A program made the translations under genes and the position numbers. DNA of 64,000 nucleotides from Amycolatopsis eburnea (GTDB taxonomy: Bacteria > Actinomycetota > Actinomycetes > Mycobacteriales > Pseudonocardiaceae), in assembly GCF_003937945.1 (NCBI RefSeq), contig NZ_RSEC01000062.1:1-64000 (forward strand), read 5' to 3'. The notes beneath the pieces are model-generated. The model had not been told where the DNA came from. It saw only the letters and a list, made by a program, of their open reading frames with translations, and ran no database searches. This document shows, piece by piece, positions 32,730-41,769 of the stretch; within the stretch, counting starts at the first letter, position 1, and every line of letters begins with the position of its first letter.

Positions 32730-34154
32730 GTGAGCCGACGCGCGAAGATCGTTTGTACCCTGGGCCCCGCCACCGCCACGCCGGAGAAGATGCGGGCCCT
32801 GGTGGATGCGGGCATGGACGTGGCCAGGATGAACTTCAGCCACGGCAGCCACAGCGACCACAAGCAGGTCTACGACCTGATCCGGGCCGCGGCCGCGGAG
32901 AGCGGCCGGGCGGTCGGCATCCTCGCCGACCTGCAGGGGCCGAAGATCCGCCTCGGCACGTTCGCCGGCGGGCCGGTCGAGTGGCACAACGGCGACGTCG
33001 TGCGGATCACCGTCGAGGACGTCGCCGGCACCCACGACCGGGTCTCGACCACCTACAAGGGCCTCGCCAAGGACGCCAAGCCGGGTGACCGGCTGCTGGT
33101 CGACGACGGCAAGGTCGGCCTGGTCGTCAAGGGCGTCGAGGGCCCGGACGTCGTCTGCGAGGTCACCGAGGGCGGCCCGGTCAGCAACAACAAGGGCGTC
33201 TCGCTGCCCGGCATGGACGTCTCCGTGCCGGCGCTGTCCGACAAGGACATCGAGGACCTCGAGTTCGCGCTGGAGCTGGGCGTCGACTTCATCGCGCTCT
33301 CCTTCGTCCGCTCGCCCGCCGACATCGACCTGGTCCACCAGGTGATGGACCGGATGGGCAAGGGACGGCTGCCGGTCGTCGCCAAGATCGAGAAGCCCGA
33401 GGCGGTCTACAACCTCGAGGCCATCGTGCTGGCCTTCGACGCGGTCATGGTCGCCCGCGGCGACCTGGGCGTCGAGCTGCCGCTGGAGCAGGTGCCCCTG
33501 GTCCAGAAGCGCGCCATCCAGATCTGCCGCGAGAACGCGAAGCCGGTCATCGTCGCGACGCAGATGCTCGAGTCGATGATCAACAACTCCCGGCCGACCC
33601 GCGCCGAGGCCTCCGACGTCGCGAACGCGGTGCTCGACGGCGCCGACGCGCTGATGCTGTCCGGCGAGACCTCGGTCGGCCGGTACGCGATCGAGGTCGT
33701 GGAGACGATGGGCCGGATCATCGAGGCGGTCGAGACCGACTCGCCGGTCGTCCCGCCGCTCTCGCACGTCCCGCGCACCAAGCGCGGCGTGATCTCCTAC
33801 GCCGCCCGCGACATCGGCGAGCGGCTCAACGCGAAGGCCCTGGTCGCCTTCACGCAGTCCGGTGACACCGTGCGCCGCCTCGCGCGGCTGCACACCCGGC
33901 TGCCGCTGCTGGCGTTCACGCCCGAAGAGAGCGTCCGCAGCCAGCTGTCGATGACCTGGGGCACCACGACCCGGATCGTGCCGAAGGTCGACTCGACCGA
34001 CCAGATGATCCAGCAGGTCGACCACGCGATGCTGGAGATGGGCAAGTACCAGAAGGGCGACCTGGTCGTCATCGTGGCCGGCTCGCCGCCGGGGACCGTC
34101 GGGTCGACGAACCTCATCCGCGTGCACCGGCTCGGTGAAGACGACCACGCTTGA
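32730..34154 (+). CDS. pyk: Pyruvate kinase
   Basis: A 474-residue type-1/2 pyruvate kinase, which makes ATP and pyruvate from PEP and ADP. Conserved elements are RRAKIVCTLGPAT, MNFSHGSHSDH (substrate-binding Asn and Ser), VAKIEKPEAV with the catalytic Lys, MVARGDLGVELP with the Mg2+ ligands, and ATQMLESM. The C-terminal allosteric domain (about 340-474) is complete, so effector control is expected. The start is GTG. A thioesterase gene follows 36 bases later with its own -10 box. Confidence 0.92.
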   Translation: MSRRAKIVCTLGPATATPEKMRALVDAGMDVARMNFSHGSHSDHKQVYDLIRAAAAESGRAVGILADLQGPKIRLGTFAGGPVEWHNGDVVRITVEDVAGTHDRVSTTYKGLAKDAKPGDRLLVDDGKVGLVVKGVEGPDVVCEVTEGGPVSNNKGVSLPGMDVSVPALSDKDIEDLEFALELGVDFIALSFVRSPADIDLVHQVMDRMGKGRLPVVAKIEKPEAVYNLEAIVLAFDAVMVARGDLGVELPLEQVPLVQKRAIQICRENAKPVIVATQMLESMINNSRPTRAEASDVANAVLDGADALMLSGETSVGRYAIEVVETMGRIIEAVETDSPVVPPLSHVPRTKRGVISYAARDIGERLNAKALVAFTQSGDTVRRLARLHTRLPLLAFTPEESVRSQLSMTWGTTTRIVPKVDSTDQMIQQVDHAMLEMGKYQKGDLVVIVAGSPPGTVGSTNLIRVHRLGEDDHA

Positions 34155-34178
34155 GGGACCGACCGCTCAGTATGGACG

Positions 34179-34184
34179 TAAGGT
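34179..34184 (+). promoter_or_regulatory. Candidate -10 box of a leaderless promoter
   Basis: TAAGGT lies six bases before the ATG of the thioesterase gene, and no Shine-Dalgarno sequence is present. Confidence 0.45.
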
Positions 34185-34190
34185 CCTGCC

Positions 34191-35087
34191 ATGACTGAAA
34201 TGGCCAGGACGGCCGCCACCGAACCCGACCGGCCCGGTGGCGGCCAACCGGTGCTCGACCGCCTGATCGCGCTGCTCGACCTGGAAAAGATCGAAGAGAA
34301 CATCTTCCGCGGCGTCTCGCCCGCCCATTCGCCGGTGCGGGTGTTCGGCGGACAGGTCGCCGGCCAGGCGCTGGTCGCGGCCGGGCGCACGGTCCCCGAG
34401 GAACGCCGGGTGCACTCGCTGCACGCGTACTTCATCCGGGGCGGCGACCCGAGCGTGCCGATCGTCTACGAGGTCGACCGGATCCGGGACGGCCGGTCGT
34501 TCACCACCCGCCGCGTCGTCGCGGTCCAGCACGGCAAGGCGATCTTCTCGCTGTCGGCGTCGTTCCAGAAGGACGAACCGGGCATCGAGCACGCCGAGAC
34601 GATGCCCGAGGGCATCCCCGCGCCCGAGACGCTGCCGACGCTCATGGAACGCGCCGAGGGCTACGCGATCGGCGCGCACAGCCGGCCGCGGCCGATCGAC
34701 GTCCGCTACGTCAACGAGCCGCCGTGGATCACCCGCGAGACCGGGAAGCGGCCCGCGCGCAACCAGGTGTGGATGCGCGCCGACGGGAAGCTGCCCGAGG
34801 ACGAGCTGCTGCACGTCTGCGTGCTCACCTACGCCTCGGACATGACGCTGCTGGACTCGGTGCTCGCGCGCCACGGCGTCTACTGGGACACCGACAAGGT
34901 GCTCGGCGCGAGCCTCGACCACGCGCTGTGGTTCCACCGGCCGTTCCGCGCCGACGAGTGGTTCCTCTACGACAGCGCTTCGCCGACGGCGTCCGGCGCC
35001 CGCGGCCTCGCCACGGGCCGGTTCTTCGCCGAGGACGGCACGCTCATCGCGACGGTCGTCCAAGAAGGACTCCTGCGCGTCCTCTGA
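34191..35087 (+). CDS. tesB: Acyl-CoA thioesterase II (TesB)
   Basis: A 298-residue double hot-dog thioesterase. FRGVSPAHSPVRVFGGQVAGQALVAA and SLHAYFIRGGDPSVPIVYEVDRIRDGRSFTTRRVVAVQ make the first hot-dog; the C-terminal LDHALWFHRPFRADEWFLYDSASPTASGARGLATG is the second and includes the catalytic Asp (SLDH) with nearby Thr/Gln partners. It hydrolyses medium- to long-chain acyl-CoA to free acid and CoA. It is isolated, with its own promoter. It may balance acyl-CoA pools with the acyl-CoA ligase and dehydrogenase genes of this region. Confidence 0.88.
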   Translation: MTEMARTAATEPDRPGGGQPVLDRLIALLDLEKIEENIFRGVSPAHSPVRVFGGQVAGQALVAAGRTVPEERRVHSLHAYFIRGGDPSVPIVYEVDRIRDGRSFTTRRVVAVQHGKAIFSLSASFQKDEPGIEHAETMPEGIPAPETLPTLMERAEGYAIGAHSRPRPIDVRYVNEPPWITRETGKRPARNQVWMRADGKLPEDELLHVCVLTYASDMTLLDSVLARHGVYWDTDKVLGASLDHALWFHRPFRADEWFLYDSASPTASGARGLATGRFFAEDGTLIATVVQEGLLRVL

Positions 35088-35467
35088 ACGCGGCGCGGAA
35101 ATCACCCCTACGGGCGACAAATTGGCGGAATATCCCGCTCCGCAAAAGGGCACTCGGGCGGGGGAGAGGGCCGGGACCGATCGGGGGACGGCCCCGGACC
35201 TCTTCTCCCGACGATCACGCGGCGGGCCGCGGATCCATCGTCTACGCTGCTCACCAGGGCCGGGCGGGGGCTTGGGGACGGAGCCACCGGGCCCCGCGCG
35301 CGTCCTGGGCAGTGCAGGCCGCGAGCATACAAGAGCATTCTGCAAATTGCAGATTCCGCCCCGGCTGGCCGGGCGGGAATAAGTGCCGGTGTTATTGCGG
35401 CACTGTCGTGGTTGGATACTGGCAGCGACCGAACGGCTACGACGCCGTCGACATCCGGAGGTGCGCG
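35088..35467. promoter_or_regulatory. 380-bp gene-free region upstream of the XRE regulator
   Basis: No convincing gene. Two inverted repeats stand out. TCTGCAA-A-TTGCAGA (35339-35353) is a perfect 15-bp palindrome with an AT centre, unusual for this genome, and GTGCCG/CGGCAC (35383-35403) is a second. A TACGCT box at about 35242 could start a leadered transcript. Both palindromes are upstream of the XRE gene and are candidates for its own operator. Confidence 0.45.
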
Positions 35468-36370
35468 ATGGCACGGGGACAGAGCCCCACGGTTCGCCGC
35501 CGGAGGCTCGCGGGCGAGCTGCGCCGGCTGCGGGAAGCCGCGGACCTGACCATCGACGAGGTCGGCGAGAAGCTCGAGTGCTCCGCCTCGAAGATCAGCC
35601 GCATCGAGACCGGCCACGTCGGCGTCACCCCGCGGGACGCCCGCGACATGCTGGCCCTCTACGGCATCACCGGCGACGAGCAGGAAGCGCTCGTCCAGCT
35701 GGCCAGGGAAGCCCGCAAGCGCGGCTGGTGGCACGCCTACAACGAGGTCTTCACCGGCACCTTCGTCGGGCTCGAGGCCGACGCCAGTTCGCTGCGCGCG
35801 TTCCAGGCGCTGCTGGTGCCCGGGCTGCTGCAGACCGAGCGGTACGCCCGCGCGGTGATCCGCGCGCTGCGCCCGGACGCCGAGGACGCCGAGATCCGCC
35901 GCCGCGTCGCCGCGCGGATGGCGCGCCAGGAACTGCTGTCGGAGACCCCGCCGCCGGAGTACTGGGCCGTGATGGACGAAGCCGTGCTGCGCCGGGTGGT
36001 CGACGGCCCCGAGGTGATGGCCGAGCAGCTCTACCGCATGGTCGCGGTCGCCGAGAAACCGAACGTGACCGTCCAGGTCGTGCCGTTCGGCGCCGGCGCG
36101 CACCCCGGCATGGAGGGCCCTTTCCTGATCATGGGGTTCCCCGAGCAGGCCGACCCGGACGTCGTCTACGTCGACGACAGCACGTCCAGCGGCCTCTACC
36201 TGGAGGAACCCACAGACGTCCGGCGCTACGGGCTGATGTTCGACCATCTGCGCGCGGCCGCACTGAAGCCGGACGACTCGGTGGATCTGATCGCCGAGGC
36301 CGCCGGACGGTTCGCCGAGCAGGCTGCCGCTCCGGCTCCGGTGCACCATCTGGAACCGAGGACACACTAA
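35468..36370 (+). CDS. XRE helix-turn-helix regulator with DUF5753 (Scr1-like) domain
   Basis: A 300-residue protein. Residues about 13-70 are an XRE helix-turn-helix (LRRLREAADLTIDEVGEKLECSASKISRIETGHVGVT), and residues about 100-290 are the DUF5753 domain with LLVPGLLQTERYARAVIRAL and VVPFGAGAHPGMEGPFLI. In Streptomyces such regulators (WhiJ-like) act with a small DUF397 protein to hold back development or secondary metabolism, possibly as a toxin-antitoxin-like switch. GGAGGTGCGCG precedes the ATG. The DUF397 gene follows 14 bases on. Confidence 0.85.
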   Translation: MARGQSPTVRRRRLAGELRRLREAADLTIDEVGEKLECSASKISRIETGHVGVTPRDARDMLALYGITGDEQEALVQLAREARKRGWWHAYNEVFTGTFVGLEADASSLRAFQALLVPGLLQTERYARAVIRALRPDAEDAEIRRRVAARMARQELLSETPPPEYWAVMDEAVLRRVVDGPEVMAEQLYRMVAVAEKPNVTVQVVPFGAGAHPGMEGPFLIMGFPEQADPDVVYVDDSTSSGLYLEEPTDVRRYGLMFDHLRAAALKPDDSVDLIAEAAGRFAEQAAAPAPVHHLEPRTH

Positions 36371-36384
36371 GGGAGTTGGGGACC

Positions 36385-36588
36385 ATGGAAGCAGATCTGT
36401 CCGGGGCGCGCTGGCGCAAGAGCAGCCACAGCGGGGGCGGCAACGACTGCGTAGAGGTCGCTTTCGTCGACGGCGGCGCCGCGGTGCGCGACTCGAAGGA
36501 CCCCGAAGGTGGTGCGTTCCGCCTGCCCGCGTCGGGCTGGCGGGGGCTGCTGGCCGCGGTGCGGACCGGCGGCCGCACGCACGGCTGA
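36385..36588 (+). CDS. DUF397 family protein
   Basis: A 67-residue DUF397 protein: LSGARWRKSSHSGGGNDCVEVAFVDGGAAVRDSKDPEGG carries the family signature WRKSSxSxGxxxCVEVA and VRDSK. These small acidic proteins are encoded with XRE-DUF5753 regulators and in Streptomyces modulate them. ATG after GGGAGTTGGGG; 14 bases from the regulator, so cotranscribed. A strong terminator follows. Confidence 0.88.
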   Translation: MEADLSGARWRKSSHSGGGNDCVEVAFVDGGAAVRDSKDPEGGAFRLPASGWRGLLAAVRTGGRTHG

Positions 36589-36599
36589 GGCCGTCCACG

Positions 36600-36651
36600 A
36601 AGACCCCTTACCCCCGCCGAGCTGGGCTCGACCGGGAGTAAGGGGTCTTTT
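36600..36651 (+). terminator. Terminator after the XRE-DUF397 operon
   Basis: AAGACCCCTTAC and GTAAGGGGTCTT are perfect 12-bp arms, followed by TTTT. The loop holds a second small hairpin (GAGC-TGG-GCTC). Because it has a T-run this is the most typical terminator after the one behind the chitinase gene. Confidence 0.88.
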
Positions 36652-36748
36652 CGCGACCAGAGCTGCGTGATCACCCGATGCCTGAGGCGCCCCCTCAGGA
36701 CGAACCTGAGTGCTACCAAACCGGAGAACTCGGGAACAGGGGAACACG

Positions 36749-36958
36749 ATGCACAGCGATCTCATGCTCGACGCGGTCCGCGCCGAAGCGGCCTACCGGG
36801 CCGAGGAACTGCGGAAGGCCGGGCGCAGCGCCTGGGCCGCCCGCGCCCGCCGCGCCGCCCGCCACGTGCGGGCCGCGCGCACCGACGTCGTGGTCCCGGC
36901 GCAGGAGCGCCGCGAGACCGCGCGGGAGGCCGCGGGCGCCGGCAAGACCGCCCGGTGA
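36749..36958 (+). CDS. Small basic hypothetical protein (69 residues)
   Basis: MHSDLMLDAVRAEAAYRAEE opens an almost wholly helical, Arg- and Ala-rich protein (RARRAARHVRAARTDV). Composition gives an amphipathic coiled-coil look but no family I know. ACAGGGGAACACG stands before the ATG at a workable distance, and codon use is normal. It lies between a terminator and the large LuxR-type gene, in the same direction and 61 bases upstream of the latter. Similar Ala/Arg-rich frames arise by chance in this genome, so the call is moderate. Confidence 0.5.
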   Translation: MHSDLMLDAVRAEAAYRAEELRKAGRSAWAARARRAARHVRAARTDVVVPAQERRETAREAAGAGKTAR

Positions 36959-37019
36959 GGGCGGGGTGATGGTGTCGATGGCGATAAGCGGTCGGAAACT
37001 GTCGGTGGGGTGAGACAGA

Positions 37020-40000
37020 ATGCTCCTCGTGCCCCGACTCGGCTCCGGAATCCCGCTCGTCGCCCGTACCCACGAGATGCGGCGGCTCCGCGCCGCCTTC
37101 GCCAGGGCTGAACGTGGCGAAGCCGGCGCGGTGCTGCTCTCGGGGGACGCCGGGGTCGGCAAGACCCGGCTGCTGACCGCGCTCGGCGAGCACGTCGACG
37201 GCTGCGGTGCGCTGGTGCTCACCGGCCGCTGCATCGACGTCCGCGAGGGCGGTCTCCCTTATCTTCCGTTCGCCGAGGCGCTCGCCCCCCTCGGCGTGGC
37301 GACGGACGCGGTGGTCGCGGCCGCGGTGCGGGCCCGGCCCGCGCTCGGCAGGCTGCTGCCCCAGGGGCAGGGGTTCGAGGAACCGCGGGCCGCCGAGCAC
37401 CCGCCGATGACCTCGAACGACCGGGAGACCATGGTGCGTCCCCGGCCCGAGCAGGATCTCGGTCAGCTGCAGTTGTTCGACGCGGTACTGGGGGTGCTGA
37501 CCGAGATCGCGGAGTCGCGCCCGGTGGTGATCCTGCTGGAGGATCTCCACTGGGCCGACGCGTCGACCCGCAACCTGCTGTCCTTCCTGCTGAGCCGGCT
37601 GCGCGCGCAGCGGCTGCTGGTCGTGGGCAGCTACCGCGAGGAGGACGTCCACCGGCGCCACCCGCTGCGCGGCCTCCTCTCCGAACTGGTCCGCCTCGCC
37701 ACCGTCGAGCGCGTCGACCTGCACCCCTTCGGCGCCGCCGACGCCCGCAAGTTCGTCGAGGCGCTGGCCGACGAGCCGCTGCCGGCGGACGTCGTGGCCG
37801 ACATCGTCAGCCGGTCCGAGGGCAACCCGTTCTTCGCCGAGGAGCTGCTCGCCACCAAGACCGAGTGCAACGACCTGCCCGCCGGGCTGGCCGAGGTGCT
37901 GCTGTCCCGGCTCGAGCGGCTCTCGCCGGACACGCGCCGGGTGGTCCGCGTGATCTCGGTGGCCAACGAGCCCGTGATGCACGCCGCGCTCGCCGAGGTC
38001 TCCGGGCTGGGCGAGCTGGAGCTCGACGAGGCGCTGCGCGAAGCCGTCCAGCACCACGTGCTCGTCGTGCTCTCCGACGGTTCCTACACGTTCCGGCACG
38101 CGCTGCTGCAGGAGGCGGTGTACGGCGACCTGCTGCCGGGGGAGCGGTCGCGCACGCACGCCGCGTACGCCGCGCGGATCCAGGCCCGGCCGCAGGGCCG
38201 CGGGCACGACGCGAAGCTGGCCCACCACTCGCTGCAGAGCAGCGACCTGGTCACCGCGCTGCCGGCGTTGCTGCGCGCGATGGACGAGGCCGAGAAGCTG
38301 GGCGCGCCCGGTTCGGCGCTGCGGCACGTCGAACAGGCACTGTCCATCTGGGACGCCGTCCCGGCCGCGGGCCGGCCCGAAGGCTACGACGAGCTGCGCC
38401 TGCTGCACGAGGCGTCCTACTTCGCCGGCACGTCCGGCGAGCCCGAGCGGGCCGCGGCCTTCGCGCGCTCGGCCACCCGGGCCCTGACCCCGGACACCCC
38501 GGTGGACCGCGCGGCGAAGACGTGGCGGCGGCTGGCCGAGGCGCTGCTGGCGCTGGAGGGCACGCTCGACGAGGCCACCGCGGCCATCGACCGGGCCTGG
38601 GACCTGGTCAAGGACGGCGAGCCGAGCGGGACGCGGGCGTGGGTGCTGGCCAGCCGGGCCGGCTTCCTGCGGATCCTCGACAAGCCCGAGGAAGCGCTGG
38701 ACAGCGCGCTGACCGCGGTCGCCGACGCGCGGGCGGCCGGCGCGGCGGGCGCGGAGGCGTCGGCGCTGGTCACCCTGGGCACGCTGGCCGACTCCGCGGG
38801 CGACGCCGCCGAGGCCCGCGAGCGGCTGCGGCAGGCCGAACGCAAGGCACGGGACGCCGGGGCGCTCAACACCGAGATCCGTGCGACCTACTTCCTGGCG
38901 CTGAGCCACGACGACCAGGGCGAGTTCGCCGAAGCGCTGGCCCACGCGGCCCGCGGTGTCGCCCGCGCCGAAGAAGCCGGGCTGAGCTGGAGCGTCTACG
39001 GACTGGAGCTGCGGGCGGCGCAGCTGAAGCTGCGCTACCTGATGGGCGACTGGCCGGACGAAAGCGCCGGGCGCGCCGGGCGCGGGGTGTCCAGCGCGGT
39101 CGCCGCGCGGATCCTGGCCATCTGGTCGATGTTCCTCGTCGCCCGCGGCCGGTTCGACGAAGCCGCGAAGCTCGTCGCCGGGCAGCGGCAGCACTGGACG
39201 GCGGACATGCAGATCCCCCTGTCGCTGGGCGGCGCCGGGATCGAGCTGGCGTACTGGCGGGGCGAGCACGCCGAGGCGGTGCGCCGGACCGAAGACCTCA
39301 TCGGCTGGCTGGAGCGGATCGAACCCGGCCTGCTGGCCGGCATCCGGGTGGCCGCGCTCGGCGTCTCCGCGGCGGCCGCGCTGGCCGCCGCGGCCCGGGT
39401 CCGCGGTGACTCGGCGGCGGCGGACGCGGCGGTGGCGGCGGGCGAGCGGATCCTGGCGCACGGCCGCATGTGCTCGGTCGTGGGGCAGCCGCGCTCGGGC
39501 ACGCTCGGGCCGGAGGGCCGGGCCTGGCTGGCCCGGCTCGAAGCGGCGGCGTCCTGCCTGCCCGGCCGGGGCGACGCGGCGAAGTGGGCGGCCGCGGCGG
39601 AGGCGTTCGGCTACGGCGCCGTCTACGAGCAGGCGATCTGCCGCTGGCACGAGGCCGAAGCGCTGCTCGCTTCCGACGCCGATGCGGCTGACGCGCTCGA
39701 AGCGGCCCACGCGGTCGCCGTCCGGCTGGGCGCGATCCCGCTGCGCGACGCGGTCCGGGACCTGGCGCACCGCGCCCGCGTCGAGCTGGCCGGGGTCGAA
39801 CCGGCCGCGCCGGCCCGCACGGTCACCGACCCGCTGACCGACCGCGAGCGCGACGTCCTGGAGCGTGTCGCGCTGGGCCGCACCAACCGGCAGGTGGGGG
39901 AGGAGCTCTACATCAGCGAGAAGACGGTGAGCGTGCACCTGTCCCGGGTGATGGCGAAGCTGGGCGCGAGCCGGCGCGCGGAGGCCGTGGCGATCGCCTA

Positions 40001-40043
40001 CGACCGGGGCCTGCTGACCGCCCCGGCCTCCGAACACGCGTGA
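37020..40043 (+). CDS. LAL-type (large ATP-binding LuxR) transcriptional regulator
   Basis: A 1007-residue regulator. An AAA/NB-ARC-like domain comes first with Walker A GDAGVGKTRLL at residues 42-52 and Walker B VVILLEDLHWADA near 170. A long helical TPR-like region follows (about 400-900), and a LuxR DNA-binding domain closes the protein (DPLTDRERDVLERVALGRTNRQVGEELYISEKTVSVHLSRVMAKLGA). LAL proteins bind ATP and a small inducer and switch on sugar-use or antibiotic genes. Which genes it controls is not visible; the nearest are convergent gabD2 and the XRE/DUF397 pair. ATG start. Confidence 0.88.
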   Translation: MLLVPRLGSGIPLVARTHEMRRLRAAFARAERGEAGAVLLSGDAGVGKTRLLTALGEHVDGCGALVLTGRCIDVREGGLPYLPFAEALAPLGVATDAVVAAAVRARPALGRLLPQGQGFEEPRAAEHPPMTSNDRETMVRPRPEQDLGQLQLFDAVLGVLTEIAESRPVVILLEDLHWADASTRNLLSFLLSRLRAQRLLVVGSYREEDVHRRHPLRGLLSELVRLATVERVDLHPFGAADARKFVEALADEPLPADVVADIVSRSEGNPFFAEELLATKTECNDLPAGLAEVLLSRLERLSPDTRRVVRVISVANEPVMHAALAEVSGLGELELDEALREAVQHHVLVVLSDGSYTFRHALLQEAVYGDLLPGERSRTHAAYAARIQARPQGRGHDAKLAHHSLQSSDLVTALPALLRAMDEAEKLGAPGSALRHVEQALSIWDAVPAAGRPEGYDELRLLHEASYFAGTSGEPERAAAFARSATRALTPDTPVDRAAKTWRRLAEALLALEGTLDEATAAIDRAWDLVKDGEPSGTRAWVLASRAGFLRILDKPEEALDSALTAVADARAAGAAGAEASALVTLGTLADSAGDAAEARERLRQAERKARDAGALNTEIRATYFLALSHDDQGEFAEALAHAARGVARAEEAGLSWSVYGLELRAAQLKLRYLMGDWPDESAGRAGRGVSSAVAARILAIWSMFLVARGRFDEAAKLVAGQRQHWTADMQIPLSLGGAGIELAYWRGEHAEAVRRTEDLIGWLERIEPGLLAGIRVAALGVSAAAALAAAARVRGDSAAADAAVAAGERILAHGRMCSVVGQPRSGTLGPEGRAWLARLEAAASCLPGRGDAAKWAAAAEAFGYGAVYEQAICRWHEAEALLASDADAADALEAAHAVAVRLGAIPLRDAVRDLAHRARVELAGVEPAAPARTVTDPLTDRERDVLERVALGRTNRQVGEELYISEKTVSVHLSRVMAKLGASRRAEAVAIAYDRGLLTAPASEHA

Positions 40044-40049
40044 GCGGCC

Positions 40050-41660
40050 TCAGCGGGGGAGGCGGCGCAGGGCCCTGATGCCGAACGTCATCCCGCGCGA
40101 CCACAGCGAACCCGGCACCGCGCGCGGCGGCCGCAGGGCCAGCCCGCGCTGCACCGCGATCGACTGGGACTCGGTGTACTTCAGCAGGCCTTCGGCGCCG
40201 TTGCGGCGGCCGACGCCGGAGTCCTTCATGCCGCCCATCGGCACCCCGACGCTGCCGAACGTCGCCGCGTACCCCTCGTTGACGTTGACCGTGCCCGCCT
40301 TGAGCCGCGCGCCGACCTCCCAGCCCGCGCGGCCGTTGCGCGACCAGACGCTGGCGTTGAGCCCGAACGGCGTGTCGTTGGCCCGGTCGATGGCCTCGGT
40401 GACGTCGGTGTAGCCGTAGATCGAGACGACCGGCCCGAAGGTCTCCTCGGCGAACGGCAGCATGTCCGGGGTGACGCCGGACAGCACCGTCGGCTCGTAG
40501 AACAGCGGGCCGAGGTCGGGCCGGGCGCGGCCGCCGGTGAGCACCGAAGCGCCCTTCCCGCGGGCGTCTTCGACGTGCGCCGACACCGTCGCGAGCTGGT
40601 CTTCCGAGGTCAGCGACCCCATCTGGGCGTGGTAGTCGAGCGCGCCGCCGAGCTTGAGCGCCGCGGTCTTCGCCACGAACGCGCGGGTGAACTCGTCGCG
40701 GATGTCCTCGTGGACGTAGATCCGCTCGACCGACACGCACAGCTGGCCCGCCGAGGAGAAGCAGGCCGCCACCGCGCCGGTCGCGGCCTTGGCGACGTCG
40801 GCGTCGGGCAGCACGATCATCGGGTTCTTGCCGCCGAGCTCCAGCGAGTACGACGTGAGCCGCTTCGCCACCTGCCCGGCCAGTTCCTTGCCGGTCGGGG
40901 TGGAGCCGGTGAAGCACAGGTAGTCGGACTCCTCGACCAGCGCGGTGCCGATCTTCGAGCCGCGGCCGAGCACGATCTGCCAGGTCCCGGCGGGCAGCCC
41001 GGCTTCCTCGGCGAGCTCGTGCAGCCACAGCGCGGAAAGCGCGGTCTGGTTGTCCGGCTTCTGCACGACGGCGTTGCCCGCGGCCAGCGCCGGCAGGACG
41101 TCCATCGCGGTCAGCGCCAGCGGGTAGTTCCAGGGCGAGATGATCCCGACCACGCCCTTGGGGTGGCGGATCTCGCCGGCGCGGGTCAGGCCGGGGATGA
41201 CGCCCGCGACGCGCCGCGGGGCGAGGATCTTGGCCGCGTGCTTGCCGTAGTAGGCCGCCACCAGCGCGGTCGCGCTGACCTCGTCGAAGGCGTCGAGCCG
41301 GGCCTTGCCCGCCTCGACCTGGATCAGGTCGAGCACCTCGTCCTGGCGGGCGAGCACCAGGTCGTGCAGGCGGGTGAGCACGCGGGCGCGCTCGGCGGGG
41401 GAGCGGTCGGCCCACGCCCGCTGGGCCGTGCGCGCGCTCGCGAACACCGAGCGGACGTCGGCGTCGGTGGCCTGGGGCAGCGTCGCGATCGGCTGCCCGG
41501 TGAAGGGCGCGGTCATCCGGATCGGCGCCGAGTCCGCCCCGCCGGCCACGCGGGCGACGAGCTGGGCCGCCCGCGCCGAGCCGGGCGCCCCGGCGACGCC
41601 GCCGACGGTCGGCGGCAAAGGGGTGTCTTCGACCGTGTTCGCGGGGGTCGTGCTGGTCAT
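40050..41660 (-). CDS. gabD2: Succinate-semialdehyde dehydrogenase, GabD2-like
   Basis: A 536-residue aldehyde dehydrogenase. Glu274 in LELGGKN and catalytic Cys308 in SSAGQLC have the standard 34-residue spacing, and FTGSTPTGKEL and PWNYPLAL bind NAD(P)+. It matches actinobacterial GabD2, which oxidises succinate semialdehyde from the GABA shunt or 2-oxoglutarate decarboxylation to succinate. An N-terminal extension of about 40 residues is normal in this group. It has its own regulated promoter with two inverted repeats, 50 to 100 bases upstream, so a specific repressor is expected. Confidence 0.85.
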   Translation of the reverse strand: MTSTTPANTVEDTPLPPTVGGVAGAPGSARAAQLVARVAGGADSAPIRMTAPFTGQPIATLPQATDADVRSVFASARTAQRAWADRSPAERARVLTRLHDLVLARQDEVLDLIQVEAGKARLDAFDEVSATALVAAYYGKHAAKILAPRRVAGVIPGLTRAGEIRHPKGVVGIISPWNYPLALTAMDVLPALAAGNAVVQKPDNQTALSALWLHELAEEAGLPAGTWQIVLGRGSKIGTALVEESDYLCFTGSTPTGKELAGQVAKRLTSYSLELGGKNPMIVLPDADVAKAATGAVAACFSSAGQLCVSVERIYVHEDIRDEFTRAFVAKTAALKLGGALDYHAQMGSLTSEDQLATVSAHVEDARGKGASVLTGGRARPDLGPLFYEPTVLSGVTPDMLPFAEETFGPVVSIYGYTDVTEAIDRANDTPFGLNASVWSRNGRAGWEVGARLKAGTVNVNEGYAATFGSVGVPMGGMKDSGVGRRNGAEGLLKYTESQSIAVQRGLALRPPRAVPGSLWSRGMTFGIRALRRLPR

Positions 41661-41710
41661 GACGTCTCCGTTCCGCGGCGTCCGGAGTCCGCGCGACGCC
41701 GCGCAGGGGT

Positions 41711-41757
41711 TACCGACGAGTACACCATACCGTCGGTACGTCAGATGTCCAGTCTGA
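41711..41757 (-). promoter_or_regulatory. Promoter of gabD2 with two operator-like inverted repeats
   Basis: On the minus strand TGGACA (bases 41751-41746), a 16-base spacer and TATGGT (41729-41724) form a promoter. TACCGACG/CGTCGGTA (41711-41718 and 41731-41738) brackets the -10, and TCAGA/TCTGA (41741-41745 and 41753-41757) brackets the -35. The two repeats differ, so they may bind two proteins. Confidence 0.6.
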
Positions 41758-41769
41758 TGTGAATATCTT

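Noticed and set aside
36762..40037. A 1091-codon minus-strand frame opposite the LAL regulator
   Set aside because: The plus strand has Walker A and LuxR domains; the opposing frame has no motif.
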